Positions 1 through 6,879 of a stretch of DNA of 7,778 bases are shown here, one piece after another. The DNA comes from Polyangia bacterium (GTDB lineage Bacteria > Myxococcota_A > Polyangia > Polyangiales > Polyangiaceae). Below the pieces are notes generated by a model. It saw nothing but the letters and a program-made list of their open reading frames with translations. It ran no database searches and had not been told where the DNA came from. Positions within the stretch are counted from its first letter, which is position 1. Each line of letters opens with the position of its first letter. The stretch is from the NCBI GenBank assembly GCA_030430975.1, contig JAUIKB010000236.1, positions 1-7,778 on the forward strand, written 5' to 3'. The position numbers were made by a program, and so were the translations under genes.

Positions 1-2
1 AC

Positions 3-683
3 ATTCTCGCGACGACCGGATATGCCAAGGTCAACATCATCGGTCACTCCCAAGGCGGACTCGACGCGCGCGTCGGCGAGCACAACCATCCCGAGTGGGT
101 CGCCTCGGTGTTGACCGTCGCGACGCCCCACAACGGCACCCCGGTAGCGGACGCGCTCTTGGGCATCGTTCCCAATCAGAACCTCCAAAACCTCATCGAC
201 TGGTTCGTCAAGCTAATCGCACGGCCGCTGTACGACGCGGCGGGCAACGAGACTTCCATTATCGAACCCATGAAGCAGTTTTCAACGCCCGGCATCGCTG
301 CGTTCAACGCCGAGTACACCGACGGCCCCGGCGTTGCCTACTTCTCGATCGGCGGCCGCTCGGACCGACATCCGGGAGGCTCGAACTGCGTCGCGCCCAA
401 CGCACCACCGTTCGTCTCCGCATACAACCTGGCGCTGGACCCGATCGACCCGCTGCTCAACGCCACCGAGATATACTTAACGGGCGGCTTCAACCTGGCG
501 CCAAACGACGGCCTGGTGCGAGTCGCGGACTCAAAATGGGGAACGTTCTTGGGCTGCATCCCCGCCGACCATTTCGACGAGATCGGGCACCTATTCGGCG
601 ACATCCCGGGCCTGATCAATCCGTTCCGGCACAAGCCCTTTTATCGCGACCTCGTGAAGTTCCTCAGGGCTAAGGGCCACTGA
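3..683 (+). CDS. Triacylglycerol lipase, family I-like, C-terminal part (5' truncated)
   Basis: This is a secreted-type alpha/beta-hydrolase lipase expected to cleave ester bonds of triacylglycerols. The frame is open from the window edge, so the signal peptide and N-terminal strands are missing; 226 residues are visible. The nucleophile elbow GHSQGG lies at residues 14-19 of the fragment with catalytic Ser16. It is followed by VATPHNGTPVAD, typical of bacterial family I lipases ('TPHxGTPVAD'). The acid Asp169 sits in NDGLV and the catalytic His190 in DHFDE. By comparison with Pseudomonas-type lipases, Asp192 of the H-x-D motif is the likely Ca2+ ligand. All three triad residues are in the expected order and spacing, so the enzyme looks intact from residue 1 onward. 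Many family I.1/I.2 lipases need a foldase encoded next door; none follows this gene. The gene ends convergently with the HD hydrolase gene at 1067. The lipase call is firm; substrate chain length cannot be judged. Confidence 0.92.
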   Translation: MLATTGYAKVNIIGHSQGGLDARVGEHNHPEWVASVLTVATPHNGTPVADALLGIVPNQNLQNLIDWFVKLIARPLYDAAGNETSIIEPMKQFSTPGIAAFNAEYTDGPGVAYFSIGGRSDRHPGGSNCVAPNAPPFVSAYNLALDPIDPLLNATEIYLTGGFNLAPNDGLVRVADSKWGTFLGCIPADHFDEIGHLFGDIPGLINPFRHKPFYRDLVKFLRAKGH

Positions 684-1066
684 ACGTCGCGCCGTAAGGC
701 ACGTCGACGGTCACACTGACCCGCTGGCGCGGCGCCGGCCAACCAAGCTGACGCTGCAGTGCCGCCATGCCCAGCGGCATCGCGAGCAATCACCGACACT
801 CCAACCCTTACCAGCGCGTGCCTCGGACACGATGCAGTCGATGAAACCCGAACCGAGCAGCGCTGCGACGATCCAGAGCGGGCGCAGCACACACGGGCGT
901 GACATCGGCCACCGTGGTCCAGAAAGAACGTGATCGTGTTTTGACGCGTCGTCGGCCTCACCCCGAATCGTCTCGTTAACTGACAACGCGACCGTGTCAA
1001 TCCACACCGATCTGCGCGCATCGGGCGTCGAACGAGATGCGCAGCTTGAGCGTATCAGGCACGCCC
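684..1066. other. 383-base gap between convergent genes
   Basis: This stretch separates the stop codon of the lipase gene (+) from the stop codon of the HD hydrolase gene (-). I see no protein family, RNA gene or clear rho-independent terminator (no GC stem followed by a T-run on either strand). One minus-strand frame within it, 905 down to 711, would encode 64 residues beginning with a signal-peptide-like stretch. It has no good ribosome binding site and is treated as a finding rather than a gene. The longer minus-strand frames that cross the gap have arginine- and serine-rich compositions typical of chance frames in GC-rich DNA. A decayed gene cannot be excluded. Confidence 0.6.
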
Positions 1067-1594
1067 CTATCCCGCTGGGCCGGTAAGTAATGCGTCCAGC
1101 TCTAACCAAAGGCTGTCGCACAGACCGTCCACATACAGCGCTTCGCGAAACGTCGCATGCTCGGCTGCGTACACCGCCAGCAGCTCGGGGTTGTTGCGGC
1201 GACACGCCTGGACATTGGCCAGTCTGTCCGCGACTTTCGCGGGGACGGCCAGTTGCAGCCAGTCATGGCGTGCTACGACGTCGCGACGCATCCTCGCGTA
1301 AGTGGCTCGCTTGCGACTCTTCCGATCGGGTCCGGCCTCGTCGCTACAAAACGCGACGGCCCGCGCCACCGCATCGCCAAACTCGTCCCGCAGCATCTCG
1401 AACGAAACATCGGTGTCTTCGATCGCGTCATGCAGAAACCCGACTTCGATGGCTTCGGGATGGCCGTGCCGCTGAAGTAGCTCCACGACCGCGTCGAGGT
1501 GCTCGAAGTAGGGCCGATCGCCATAGCGTTGGTCGCCGTGAGCCCGAACGGCGAAGCGTCTCGCGTCAGTTCCCGGGGGGCTGGATGCGGCCAT
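1067..1594 (-). CDS. Stand-alone RelA/SpoT-type HD domain hydrolase (small alarmone hydrolase-like)
   Basis: This 175-residue cytoplasmic protein is almost entirely one HD domain of the RelA/SpoT hydrolase type, so Mn2+-dependent removal of the 3'-pyrophosphate from (p)ppGpp, as in MESH1-like small alarmone hydrolases, is the best guess. Visible motifs in order: His19 in the first helix (AHGDQRYGDRPY); His32 in FEHLDAV; the HDAIEDT motif at 55-61, with metal ligands His55-Asp56 and the Glu59-Asp60 pair that in Rel hydrolases activates water; and KVADRLANVQ at 120-129, with Asp123 as last metal ligand and Asn127. There is no synthetase, TGS or ACT domain, and the length suits a single-domain hydrolase. 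The ATG start at 1594 has no clear Shine-Dalgarno; a short hairpin lies immediately upstream. The gene lies 69 bases after the sulfatase-like gene on the same strand and may be co-transcribed. Hydrolysis of another nucleotide cannot be ruled out from sequence. Confidence 0.85.
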   Translation of the reverse strand: MAASSPPGTDARRFAVRAHGDQRYGDRPYFEHLDAVVELLQRHGHPEAIEVGFLHDAIEDTDVSFEMLRDEFGDAVARAVAFCSDEAGPDRKSRKRATYARMRRDVVARHDWLQLAVPAKVADRLANVQACRRNNPELLAVYAAEHATFREALYVDGLCDSLWLELDALLTGPAG

Positions 1595-1595
1595 G

Positions 1596-1615
1596 CGACA
1601 TGCTAGCCGATGTCG
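1596..1615 (-). promoter_or_regulatory. Small hairpin over the ribosome-binding region of the HD hydrolase gene
   Basis: Read on the minus strand, CGACAT (1615-1610), an 8-base loop and ATGTCG (1601-1596) form a perfect 6-bp stem. It ends one base before the ATG at 1594, exactly where a Shine-Dalgarno would be, and no such sequence is otherwise visible. It could limit translation initiation. A perfect 6-bp inverted repeat is common by chance in this DNA, so a function is only inferred. Confidence 0.25.
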
Positions 1616-1663
1616 TGGCGTCGTTGGCGACTGGTCACTCGAACCGACCGCGCTCGCGAAGCG

Positions 1664-3634
1664 CTAGGGTCGCTTGCCGGGCAATCGCCCGAACGTCTTG
1701 AGGGCCTCGGCCTTGAGCCGTGCGCAATCGGGGTTCGACTCGCCCAAATTGAACTTCTCGAATGGATCGTTCTTCAAGTCGAAGCAATGCCAGCCAGTGT
1801 CCCAAGCGCGGGCCTCGATCTTCATGTTGGCCTGCATGTATCCCCAGTTCTCGAACGCGCAGCTCCACACTCCTGCGCAATTCGTCATAGCCACGGGCTG
1901 ATCTGTCGTCTCTTTTCGTAGCAGGCTGTGTCCGGGCATCTTCGTCCGGTACTTCGCCACGCCCGGCTCGTCCAGCACGCCCATGAGGTCGAGAATCGTC
2001 GGCGCATAATCGACGTGAAACACGTACTTGTCGCGTTTGGCCTTCAGGTTTGCTTCTTCTTCTTCGGTCAGCAGACCGGGGGGTGCATCGATCCAGGCGG
2101 GCACCTTTATTTCTTCATCAAAAACACTGAAGGTGTGACCCATCTGGTTGTGCTCGCGAAACGCTTCCGCGTGGTCGCTCGTGTAGACGATGATCGTCCG
2201 CTTGCCCGCTTCGGTTGACCTCAGGTTCTTGATGATCGACGCGACGTGGCGATCCTGCTGATGCACCGTGTTCTTGTATAGATTGAAGAAGTACGGATTG
2301 TCGTCCGGGGCCTTACTCGTCGTGTACGGCTTGAACGGCTTGGGTCCGTTCGGGTCGAGATAATATGGGTAGTGGACATTGGAAAACTGGACGACCCCTA
2401 GCCAAGGCTCCTTCAGCTTGCCGATGTTCTTGTTGACGTGATCCGCCAACAGATGCTCCGGCGCCCCCATATCGAGATCGGAGGTCGGGTCCAGATCGGT
2501 CGCGCTCACGAACTGCGACACTCCGAGGTTTTTGACCCACAGGCGAGCATTGCCAAACATCATGTTCTGGCTCGTCCAGAAGGCGCGGTCCCAGCCGGCC
2601 GCCTTGGCGTAATCGAATATCAGCGGCCAGGTATGCAGGTTGTCGCGGGACTCGACCGGCGACAGCCCTGACCACATCACCGCCAGGCTGATGGCAGTAC
2701 ACGACGCCATCGAGCGCATCTGCGTCTGAGGGATGCGGTTTTTCAGCAGCTCGTTTGTGTATTGCGTGCGTTTGCAACCTTCTTCGTAGCCGTCGTTACA
2801 CGTCGCGTCGGCGCGTACGCTTTCCAAGATGAGGAACAACACGTTGCGGGGTGCGGGAACCGTCGACGTTAGCTTCTCCACCGGGAGCGATTCGCGCACG
2901 CGCGGGCGCATCTGGTTCGACTCCTTGGTCCACCCGGCCTGAGTCCGAATCAAGCCCCCAACCGCGTGTAGATACAGCGTGTCGGGAGTCGCCGCCTGTA
3001 GGTGCCGGTGCTGCACCGGGACAAAGAACGAAGCGACCAAACACAGCGGCGCCAGCACGCTGGCGACCCGCGCCTGTCGTCCCTGGGGACGCAGAATAAT
3101 GCGCCCTACGACGATCAGCCCAACGCCGGTAATCAGCCACGGCAGTTTGGCTTTGAGATAGTTACCGATATCAGCGAACAGTTGGTTCGCGACGCTATCC
3201 ATGAAGTTCGAAGCGAACAGCGAGACATCGACATTCAGGTACGCGTTGTACTGATCGTAGAAGTACTTCTGCCCGCCGAAGCTGAACGTCAAAGCGACGA
3301 CGAACAGCACTGCATTCAGCCAGCGCGACCACCCACGGCGACGCGAGGCGGCGTACAGAAGAATCGACCACACTACGATGCTCTCGAGGACGGCATACGC
3401 ATAGGTGGCTTGATACTGAGGCGTCAGCTTTGCCAGCCGCTCGCCGCGGCGCATGAAGTCGATCACCACCACGCAAATCGTCGGGACGAGCAGCAGACCC
3501 CAACTCAGGTAGCGACGTGCGTGACTCAGCTTGGACAGCAGGTTACGGCGCCCGCCGACAACCGAACCGATCGACGGAGGCGGAGCCTCGCCCGTCTTCG
3601 GTGAGTCAGCTGTGGAAGGGCTGGAAGTCGACAC
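1664..3634 (-). CDS. Membrane-anchored sulfatase-fold enzyme, phosphoethanolamine/phosphoglycerol transferase-like
   Basis: This 656-residue protein has about five N-terminal membrane helices (roughly 44-60, 81-97, 105-121, 164-182, 190-207) and a large periplasmic alkaline-phosphatase-superfamily domain from about 262 on, the layout of LtaS- and EptA-type enzymes. Metal and catalytic residues can be read off: Glu271 in NVLFLILESVRAD; the probable nucleophile Thr313 in SCTAISLAVMWSG, which lines up with the TAxS stretch holding the active Thr of EptA/MCR proteins; Asp487-His488 in YTSDHAEAF; and His495 and His500 in EHNQMGHTF. Later blocks, VDYAPTILDLMGV (541-553) and FDLKNDPFEKFNL (618-630), resemble the ends of arylsulfatases. 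Cysteines 279/287, 586/592 and 617/637 could form periplasmic disulfides. The GTG start is supported by AGGA seven bases upstream. Transfer of a phospho-head group to an envelope lipid or glycan is the likeliest role; true sulfatase activity is less likely because the maturation motif CxPxR is absent. The gene lies 62 bases after the MlaE-like gene. Confidence 0.9.
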   Translation of the reverse strand: MSTSSPSTADSPKTGEAPPPSIGSVVGGRRNLLSKLSHARRYLSWGLLLVPTICVVVIDFMRRGERLAKLTPQYQATYAYAVLESIVVWSILLYAASRRRGWSRWLNAVLFVVALTFSFGGQKYFYDQYNAYLNVDVSLFASNFMDSVANQLFADIGNYLKAKLPWLITGVGLIVVGRIILRPQGRQARVASVLAPLCLVASFFVPVQHRHLQAATPDTLYLHAVGGLIRTQAGWTKESNQMRPRVRESLPVEKLTSTVPAPRNVLFLILESVRADATCNDGYEEGCKRTQYTNELLKNRIPQTQMRSMASCTAISLAVMWSGLSPVESRDNLHTWPLIFDYAKAAGWDRAFWTSQNMMFGNARLWVKNLGVSQFVSATDLDPTSDLDMGAPEHLLADHVNKNIGKLKEPWLGVVQFSNVHYPYYLDPNGPKPFKPYTTSKAPDDNPYFFNLYKNTVHQQDRHVASIIKNLRSTEAGKRTIIVYTSDHAEAFREHNQMGHTFSVFDEEIKVPAWIDAPPGLLTEEEEANLKAKRDKYVFHVDYAPTILDLMGVLDEPGVAKYRTKMPGHSLLRKETTDQPVAMTNCAGVWSCAFENWGYMQANMKIEARAWDTGWHCFDLKNDPFEKFNLGESNPDCARLKAEALKTFGRLPGKRP

Positions 3635-3641
3635 GCGCGAA

Positions 3642-3645
3642 TCCT
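3642..3645 (-). promoter_or_regulatory. Ribosome binding site of the sulfatase-like gene
   Basis: AGGA on the minus strand sits seven bases before the GTG codon at 3634-3632. It decides the start as GTG-TCG-ACT, since no in-frame ATG lies before residue 61, which is already past the first membrane helix. Confidence 0.6.
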
Positions 3646-3696
3646 ATAGCACATCGAACCAGCGTCCATGTTTGGGCTGAATCGCTGGCTAAACGA

Positions 3697-4503
3697 CTAC
3701 AACTCGGTGAGCCAGCTCGTGATCAGGTAGTTCGCGATCAGAATCGCCACAGAGCTTTGAACGACGGCGCGCGTCGTCGCCTCGCCGACGCCTTTGGCTC
3801 CGCCCGAGGCGAAGAAGCCGTGACGGCAGCTGATCGTTGCGATCAGAAACCCGAACACAGCCGCCTTGAGTTCCCCCATCCAGAAGTCACGCGGCAGCAT
3901 GTATTTTTCAATGTTGGAAATAAAGATACCAGGATCGACACTTAGACCTTTGACCGCAACGAACCAAGCGCCCACCATGCCGACGCACGTGTATAGAATG
4001 CAGAGCAGCGGCATCATGATGACCGCTCCGAGCAGTCGCGGGGATAGCAAGTACTGAGTGGGGCTTACGCCCATCGTGACGATCGCATCGATCTGCTCGG
4101 TCACCCGCATATTCCCAAGCTCAGCGGCCATCGCGCTTCCGGCTCGAGCGGTTACCATCAGCGATGCGAACACCGGGCTGATCTCCCGAGCGAGCGAGAT
4201 CGCCACAACCGAACCGACCACGCCCTCAGCCCCGAACTGACGAAGACTATTAACGGTTTGTAGCGCGAGCACCATGCCGCTGAACACACCAGTCAGCGAA
4301 ACGATAAACACCGACTGTACGCCGATGAAGTCCATTGACGCTAAGAACTGCCCCAAGCGGTAGGGCGGTCGGATCAACCACAACACCGTGCGTCCGGTAA
4401 CCAACAGCTGTGTGCCGAGCGCGTCGAAGCCTCCCACCACACGCGACAGAGCCCAGCCTAGGACGCCCGCGTCCTTCGCCTTGTCTGCCTGCTCAGCCGC
4501 CAC
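3697..4503 (-). CDS. mlaE: MlaE/YrbE-family ABC transporter permease
   Basis: This 268-residue inner-membrane protein is the permease of the Mla/MCE lipid-transport family, which in Gram-negative bacteria moves phospholipids between the membranes together with an ATPase (MlaF) and an MCE protein (MlaD). It matches the family along its whole length, with several hydrophobic segments between about 60 and 265. The hallmark run is at 104-141: LAREISPVFASLMVTARAG followed by MAAELGNMRVTEQIDAI, the conserved EIGPV...AGR...AAELG...VTEQIDA block. Its end, GVGEATTRAVVQSSVAILIANYL (in part 238-260), is also typical. The start is GTG at 4503; the next Met is residue 57, which would remove the first family segment, so GTG is preferred. 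It overlaps the end of tsaE by 11 bases, pointing to translational coupling. No MlaF-type ATPase or MCE gene follows; the next gene is the sulfatase-like enzyme. The symbol is by family, not proven orthology. Confidence 0.92.
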   Translation of the reverse strand: MAAEQADKAKDAGVLGWALSRVVGGFDALGTQLLVTGRTVLWLIRPPYRLGQFLASMDFIGVQSVFIVSLTGVFSGMVLALQTVNSLRQFGAEGVVGSVVAISLAREISPVFASLMVTARAGSAMAAELGNMRVTEQIDAIVTMGVSPTQYLLSPRLLGAVIMMPLLCILYTCVGMVGAWFVAVKGLSVDPGIFISNIEKYMLPRDFWMGELKAAVFGFLIATISCRHGFFASGGAKGVGEATTRAVVQSSVAILIANYLITSWLTEL

Positions 4504-5008
4504 TGGTCGTTCTTATCCCAGCGCTACCGTCTTGGACAGCCCGCTCACGGATCAGCTCCGAAACCACTCCGGACGAGCGCAAACCAGTCGCGCTGACGGT
4601 CGCGCCGCGCGGTTCGTCGGTAAGCTGCACCAACAGGGCGTCCCCCCCGAGATCACTAGCGTACGGGCCGCCCCACTCAACGAGTACGACAGCACCCAGA
4701 TCGCGCTGCTCGCGGAGGCCGAGCTCGACGAGTTCGTCAGCGTGACCGAGCCTGTACAGGTCAGCGTGGGCGATCGGCGGCTGCGTTTCGTAGAGCGTAA
4801 CCAGCGTGAACGTGGGACTCGTCACCGGGATCGTGTGAGGCAAACCGAGGCCGCGGCAAAACGCTCGGGCCAAAAACGTCTTTCCGGCGCCCAGCGGCCC
4901 TTCGAGGACGATCAGGTCGCCGGGCTGCGAAAGCTTCGCCAATCGGCGCCCAAGCCTAGTCGTGGCTCGGCGGGTCGGAAGCGGAATGCTGATGCTCGGC
5001 TCACTCAC
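4493..5008 (-). CDS. tsaE: tRNA threonylcarbamoyladenosine biosynthesis ATPase TsaE
   Basis: TsaE is the ATPase that, with TsaB and TsaD, drives formation of t6A at position 37 of tRNAs reading ANN codons in the cytoplasm. The 171-residue protein shows the full family pattern: Walker A GPLGAGKT at 37-44 (Lys43, Thr44), the switch-like VTSPTFTLV at 62-70, HADLYRL at 81-87 with the conserved Asp83, and VEWG at 110-113 with Glu111. Its last 40 or so residues, from about 130, are a low-complexity tail slightly longer than usual. The start is GTG at 5008, which overlaps the stop of the preceding lipoprotein gene as GTGA (5005-5008). With no strong Shine-Dalgarno in front, translation is probably coupled to that gene. 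The other t6A genes (tsaB, tsaC, tsaD) are not in the window. Confidence 0.95.
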   Translation of the reverse strand: MSEPSISIPLPTRRATTRLGRRLAKLSQPGDLIVLEGPLGAGKTFLARAFCRGLGLPHTIPVTSPTFTLVTLYETQPPIAHADLYRLGHADELVELGLREQRDLGAVVLVEWGGPYASDLGGDALLVQLTDEPRGATVSATGLRSSGVVSELIRERAVQDGSAGIRTTSGG

Positions 5009-6861
5009 GGTGACGCCCGTTTCACAACAACGACCCTAACTCGCCGGGCCAGACGCCGGCCTGTAGCGAAACCACGAGCGTCGGTCGTCCAAAGCCGAGT
5101 TCGTGCCGATGCCAGCCGCGCCTGAGCACGCCTGTGCAGCTCGGCGACCCGTTGGGGATCATCTGTTTGCTCTGTGGGAAAATTATTGAGCCCGCTCTTG
5201 ACCAGCGAACCCGCGTCGTGACCCACGGCCTGATACCACGTGGGGCCGCGGCGTTTTTGGCGGTTCCATTCGCGCATCGACTTGCTGGGCGCGACATGGT
5301 TAACGATATCGGCATGGAGCGGGAACATACCCGAAGCCAGTGCGAGCTTGACGCCCGGCGGGGCCCGGTGAGAAAGCGCCGATGCCTCTAGGCCCAGCGC
5401 AATCGGGATCGGAAACCTCGCCTGGCGCAGATAGTTCGACAACCGGGTCGCGCAGTCTGCCGGCCCCAACAACACCACAGCGTCCGCCCTCTCGCGACGC
5501 CACTCGACGGCGGGAAAGGCAGCCGCGCGCCCGCATACTTCAGCGTCGACGGTCACGAGTCGTTGAGATGCCAACTGCCGTGACGTCTGCAGTGCACGCA
5601 TCTGCGCTCCTGGCGTAACGCCCAGCACAAACCCAAACCGGTGGGCCGAGCTGTGGGCTTTTGGCACGGCGGCAAGCAGCACCGGAACAGACGCGGACTC
5701 GGCGTAGTCCAGGGCGGCGCTGGCCCCGTCTGACTCGACGCCCGCGATTAGAATCGTCGCGCCAAGCCCCGCCAATTCGCTGAGTGCGGCGGCCATGCCT
5801 CCGTCACCGCCGGTGTCCTGCGCCGTGATCAACTCAACATGTCCCGTCCGTCCGGCAGGCGCCGGCAGGTCGAGGGCGGTCATTAGTCCCGCTGCCAACT
5901 CCGCTGAGCGGCGGCGCCCGCGAGCGGTTTTCGTACTCAGCACCAACCCTATCGTGCGCCCTCGGATACGCGGCGCGGGGCGGCCGCGTGTCGCCAGCCG
6001 AGCCAGCTGAGTGCGCTGTTCAACGGTCGAATCCAGGCCACGCAGCTCCAGCAGGCGACGCGCCAGCTCCGCGTCTTTGCTCGACAGCGCGGCATCGAGT
6101 AGGCGACGCGTGATGCGATCACGCAACCACTGCTTGGCCAGCTCAGCGGAAGAGTCCGCCACCGACTCGCGACTCTGGTGTTCCAATGCGGCAAGCCCGC
6201 GCTCGAGCCCCTCGTTGGGCACCTTGCGGAGCAGCGTGGCGATGCGCGCTCGCACCGAATCCCGATACTGATCGGCGGAGTCAACCAGCCATTCCTCCAT
6301 CACGAGCACGGCCTCCAGCCATCGGTGGGCGGCGATCAACGCGCGGACGAGCTGCTCGCCGAATAGAAGGCGTTCGCTCGGGTCGATCACCTTGCCCCGC
6401 AACGGCTCGAGCAACTTCAGAGCTAGCTCGGGCTCGTTTAGTCGAATCCTGGCAGCCGCCTCGGCCACGTCTGCGAAGTCGCGCGTGGCCCCTCGGCGCC
6501 CTCGGCGCGCCGGCAGTGCGAACCTGCGGCCGCGATCCAGTTGGCCTTCGTCGATGTAGATCCAAGCCAAATAAACGCGCGCTAGCCGCGCCCTGCCGTC
6601 GTTGGGGAACTCGCGCAGAAAAGCCGATAGCGGCGCCTCGAGACTGGCGCGATCCATCGGCGCCTCGATCCAGCGCATTAGCAGCTTCCGGAACTCGGTT
6701 TGAGCACGTGGCGCCGCCGCAAGCGACGCGCGCGGAGCGGTGGCCTCTTGCTTTTCGCCGCCGCAGCCGAACACGCCAGCCGAAATGAGACATGCCACGC
6801 TTCCTGGGATCACCGCTCCGCAAAGTCGACGGCTAGTTCTGTTGGCATGACGCGCGGACAC
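5005..6861 (-). CDS. LpoA-like lipoprotein: helical repeats plus periplasmic-binding-protein fold
   Basis: As called, the protein has 618 residues. A lipoprotein signal peptide (RTSRR then a hydrophobic stretch, lipobox VFGC with Cys33) is followed by alpha-helical, TPR-like repeats at about 50-295 and a type I periplasmic-binding-protein domain at about 300-560, starting GRTIGLVLSTKT and including ILIAGVESDGASAALDYAE and VPVLLAAVP. This order, lipoprotein-TPR-binding fold, is that of LpoA, the outer-membrane activator of penicillin-binding protein PBP1A in Gammaproteobacteria; similar proteins elsewhere are annotated as PBP activators or as branched-chain amino acid binding proteins. A role in controlling peptidoglycan synthesis is inference. 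The frame is open up to 7137, but the residues before 6861 overlap the cytochrome b gene and look non-coding. GTG at 6861 gives a normal signal peptide with a basic n-region; ATG at 6912 or GTG at 6813 are alternatives. No good Shine-Dalgarno is visible. A 9-base tandem duplication at 6490-6507 gives RRGRRG within the repeats. Confidence 0.75.
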   Translation of the reverse strand: MSARHANRTSRRLCGAVIPGSVACLISAGVFGCGGEKQEATAPRASLAAAPRAQTEFRKLLMRWIEAPMDRASLEAPLSAFLREFPNDGRARLARVYLAWIYIDEGQLDRGRRFALPARRGRRGATRDFADVAEAAARIRLNEPELALKLLEPLRGKVIDPSERLLFGEQLVRALIAAHRWLEAVLVMEEWLVDSADQYRDSVRARIATLLRKVPNEGLERGLAALEHQSRESVADSSAELAKQWLRDRITRRLLDAALSSKDAELARRLLELRGLDSTVEQRTQLARLATRGRPAPRIRGRTIGLVLSTKTARGRRRSAELAAGLMTALDLPAPAGRTGHVELITAQDTGGDGGMAAALSELAGLGATILIAGVESDGASAALDYAESASVPVLLAAVPKAHSSAHRFGFVLGVTPGAQMRALQTSRQLASQRLVTVDAEVCGRAAAFPAVEWRRERADAVVLLGPADCATRLSNYLRQARFPIPIALGLEASALSHRAPPGVKLALASGMFPLHADIVNHVAPSKSMREWNRQKRRGPTWYQAVGHDAGSLVKSGLNNFPTEQTDDPQRVAELHRRAQARLASARTRLWTTDARGFATGRRLARRVRVVVVKRASP

Positions 6862-6865
6862 GGGC

Positions 6866-6870
6866 AGGAA
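6866..6870 (+). promoter_or_regulatory. Ribosome binding site of the cytochrome b gene
   Basis: AGGAA lies nine bases before the ATG at 6880. It favours this start over the in-frame ATG codons at 6847 and 6700, whose extra residues would be antisense to the lipoprotein signal peptide and show no resemblance to the family. The site falls in the 18 bases between the two divergent start codons. Confidence 0.6.
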
Positions 6871-6879
6871 TTTCGTACC

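Noticed and set aside
95..673. Overlapping plus-strand frame within the lipase gene
   Set aside because: It is the out-of-frame shadow of the lipase; its product is arginine-rich and motif-free, whereas the other frame holds the whole catalytic triad.
3640..3652. CTATAG on the minus strand as a -10 promoter element for the sulfatase-like gene
   Set aside because: It lies too close to the start codon, overlaps the AGGA ribosome site and has no -35 partner at the right distance.
3659..3688. Inverted repeat CCAGCG...CGCTGG between the mlaE-like and sulfatase-like genes as a terminator
   Set aside because: The stem is only 6 bp with an 18-base loop, and no T-run follows on the minus strand.
4388..5125. 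Long plus-strand open frame of 245 codons across tsaE and the start of mlaE
   Set aside because: It lies antisense to strongly supported genes, and its arginine- and serine-rich translation has no recognisable domain.
6281..6823. Minus-strand frame of 180 codons inside the LpoA-like gene
   Set aside because: It is a shifted frame of the same gene with a basic, low-complexity translation and no family features.
6700..6879. N-terminal extension of the cytochrome b gene to an ATG at 6700
   Set aside because: The extra 60 residues are antisense to the lipoprotein signal peptide and show no family resemblance; the ATG at 6880 has a well-placed AGGAA.
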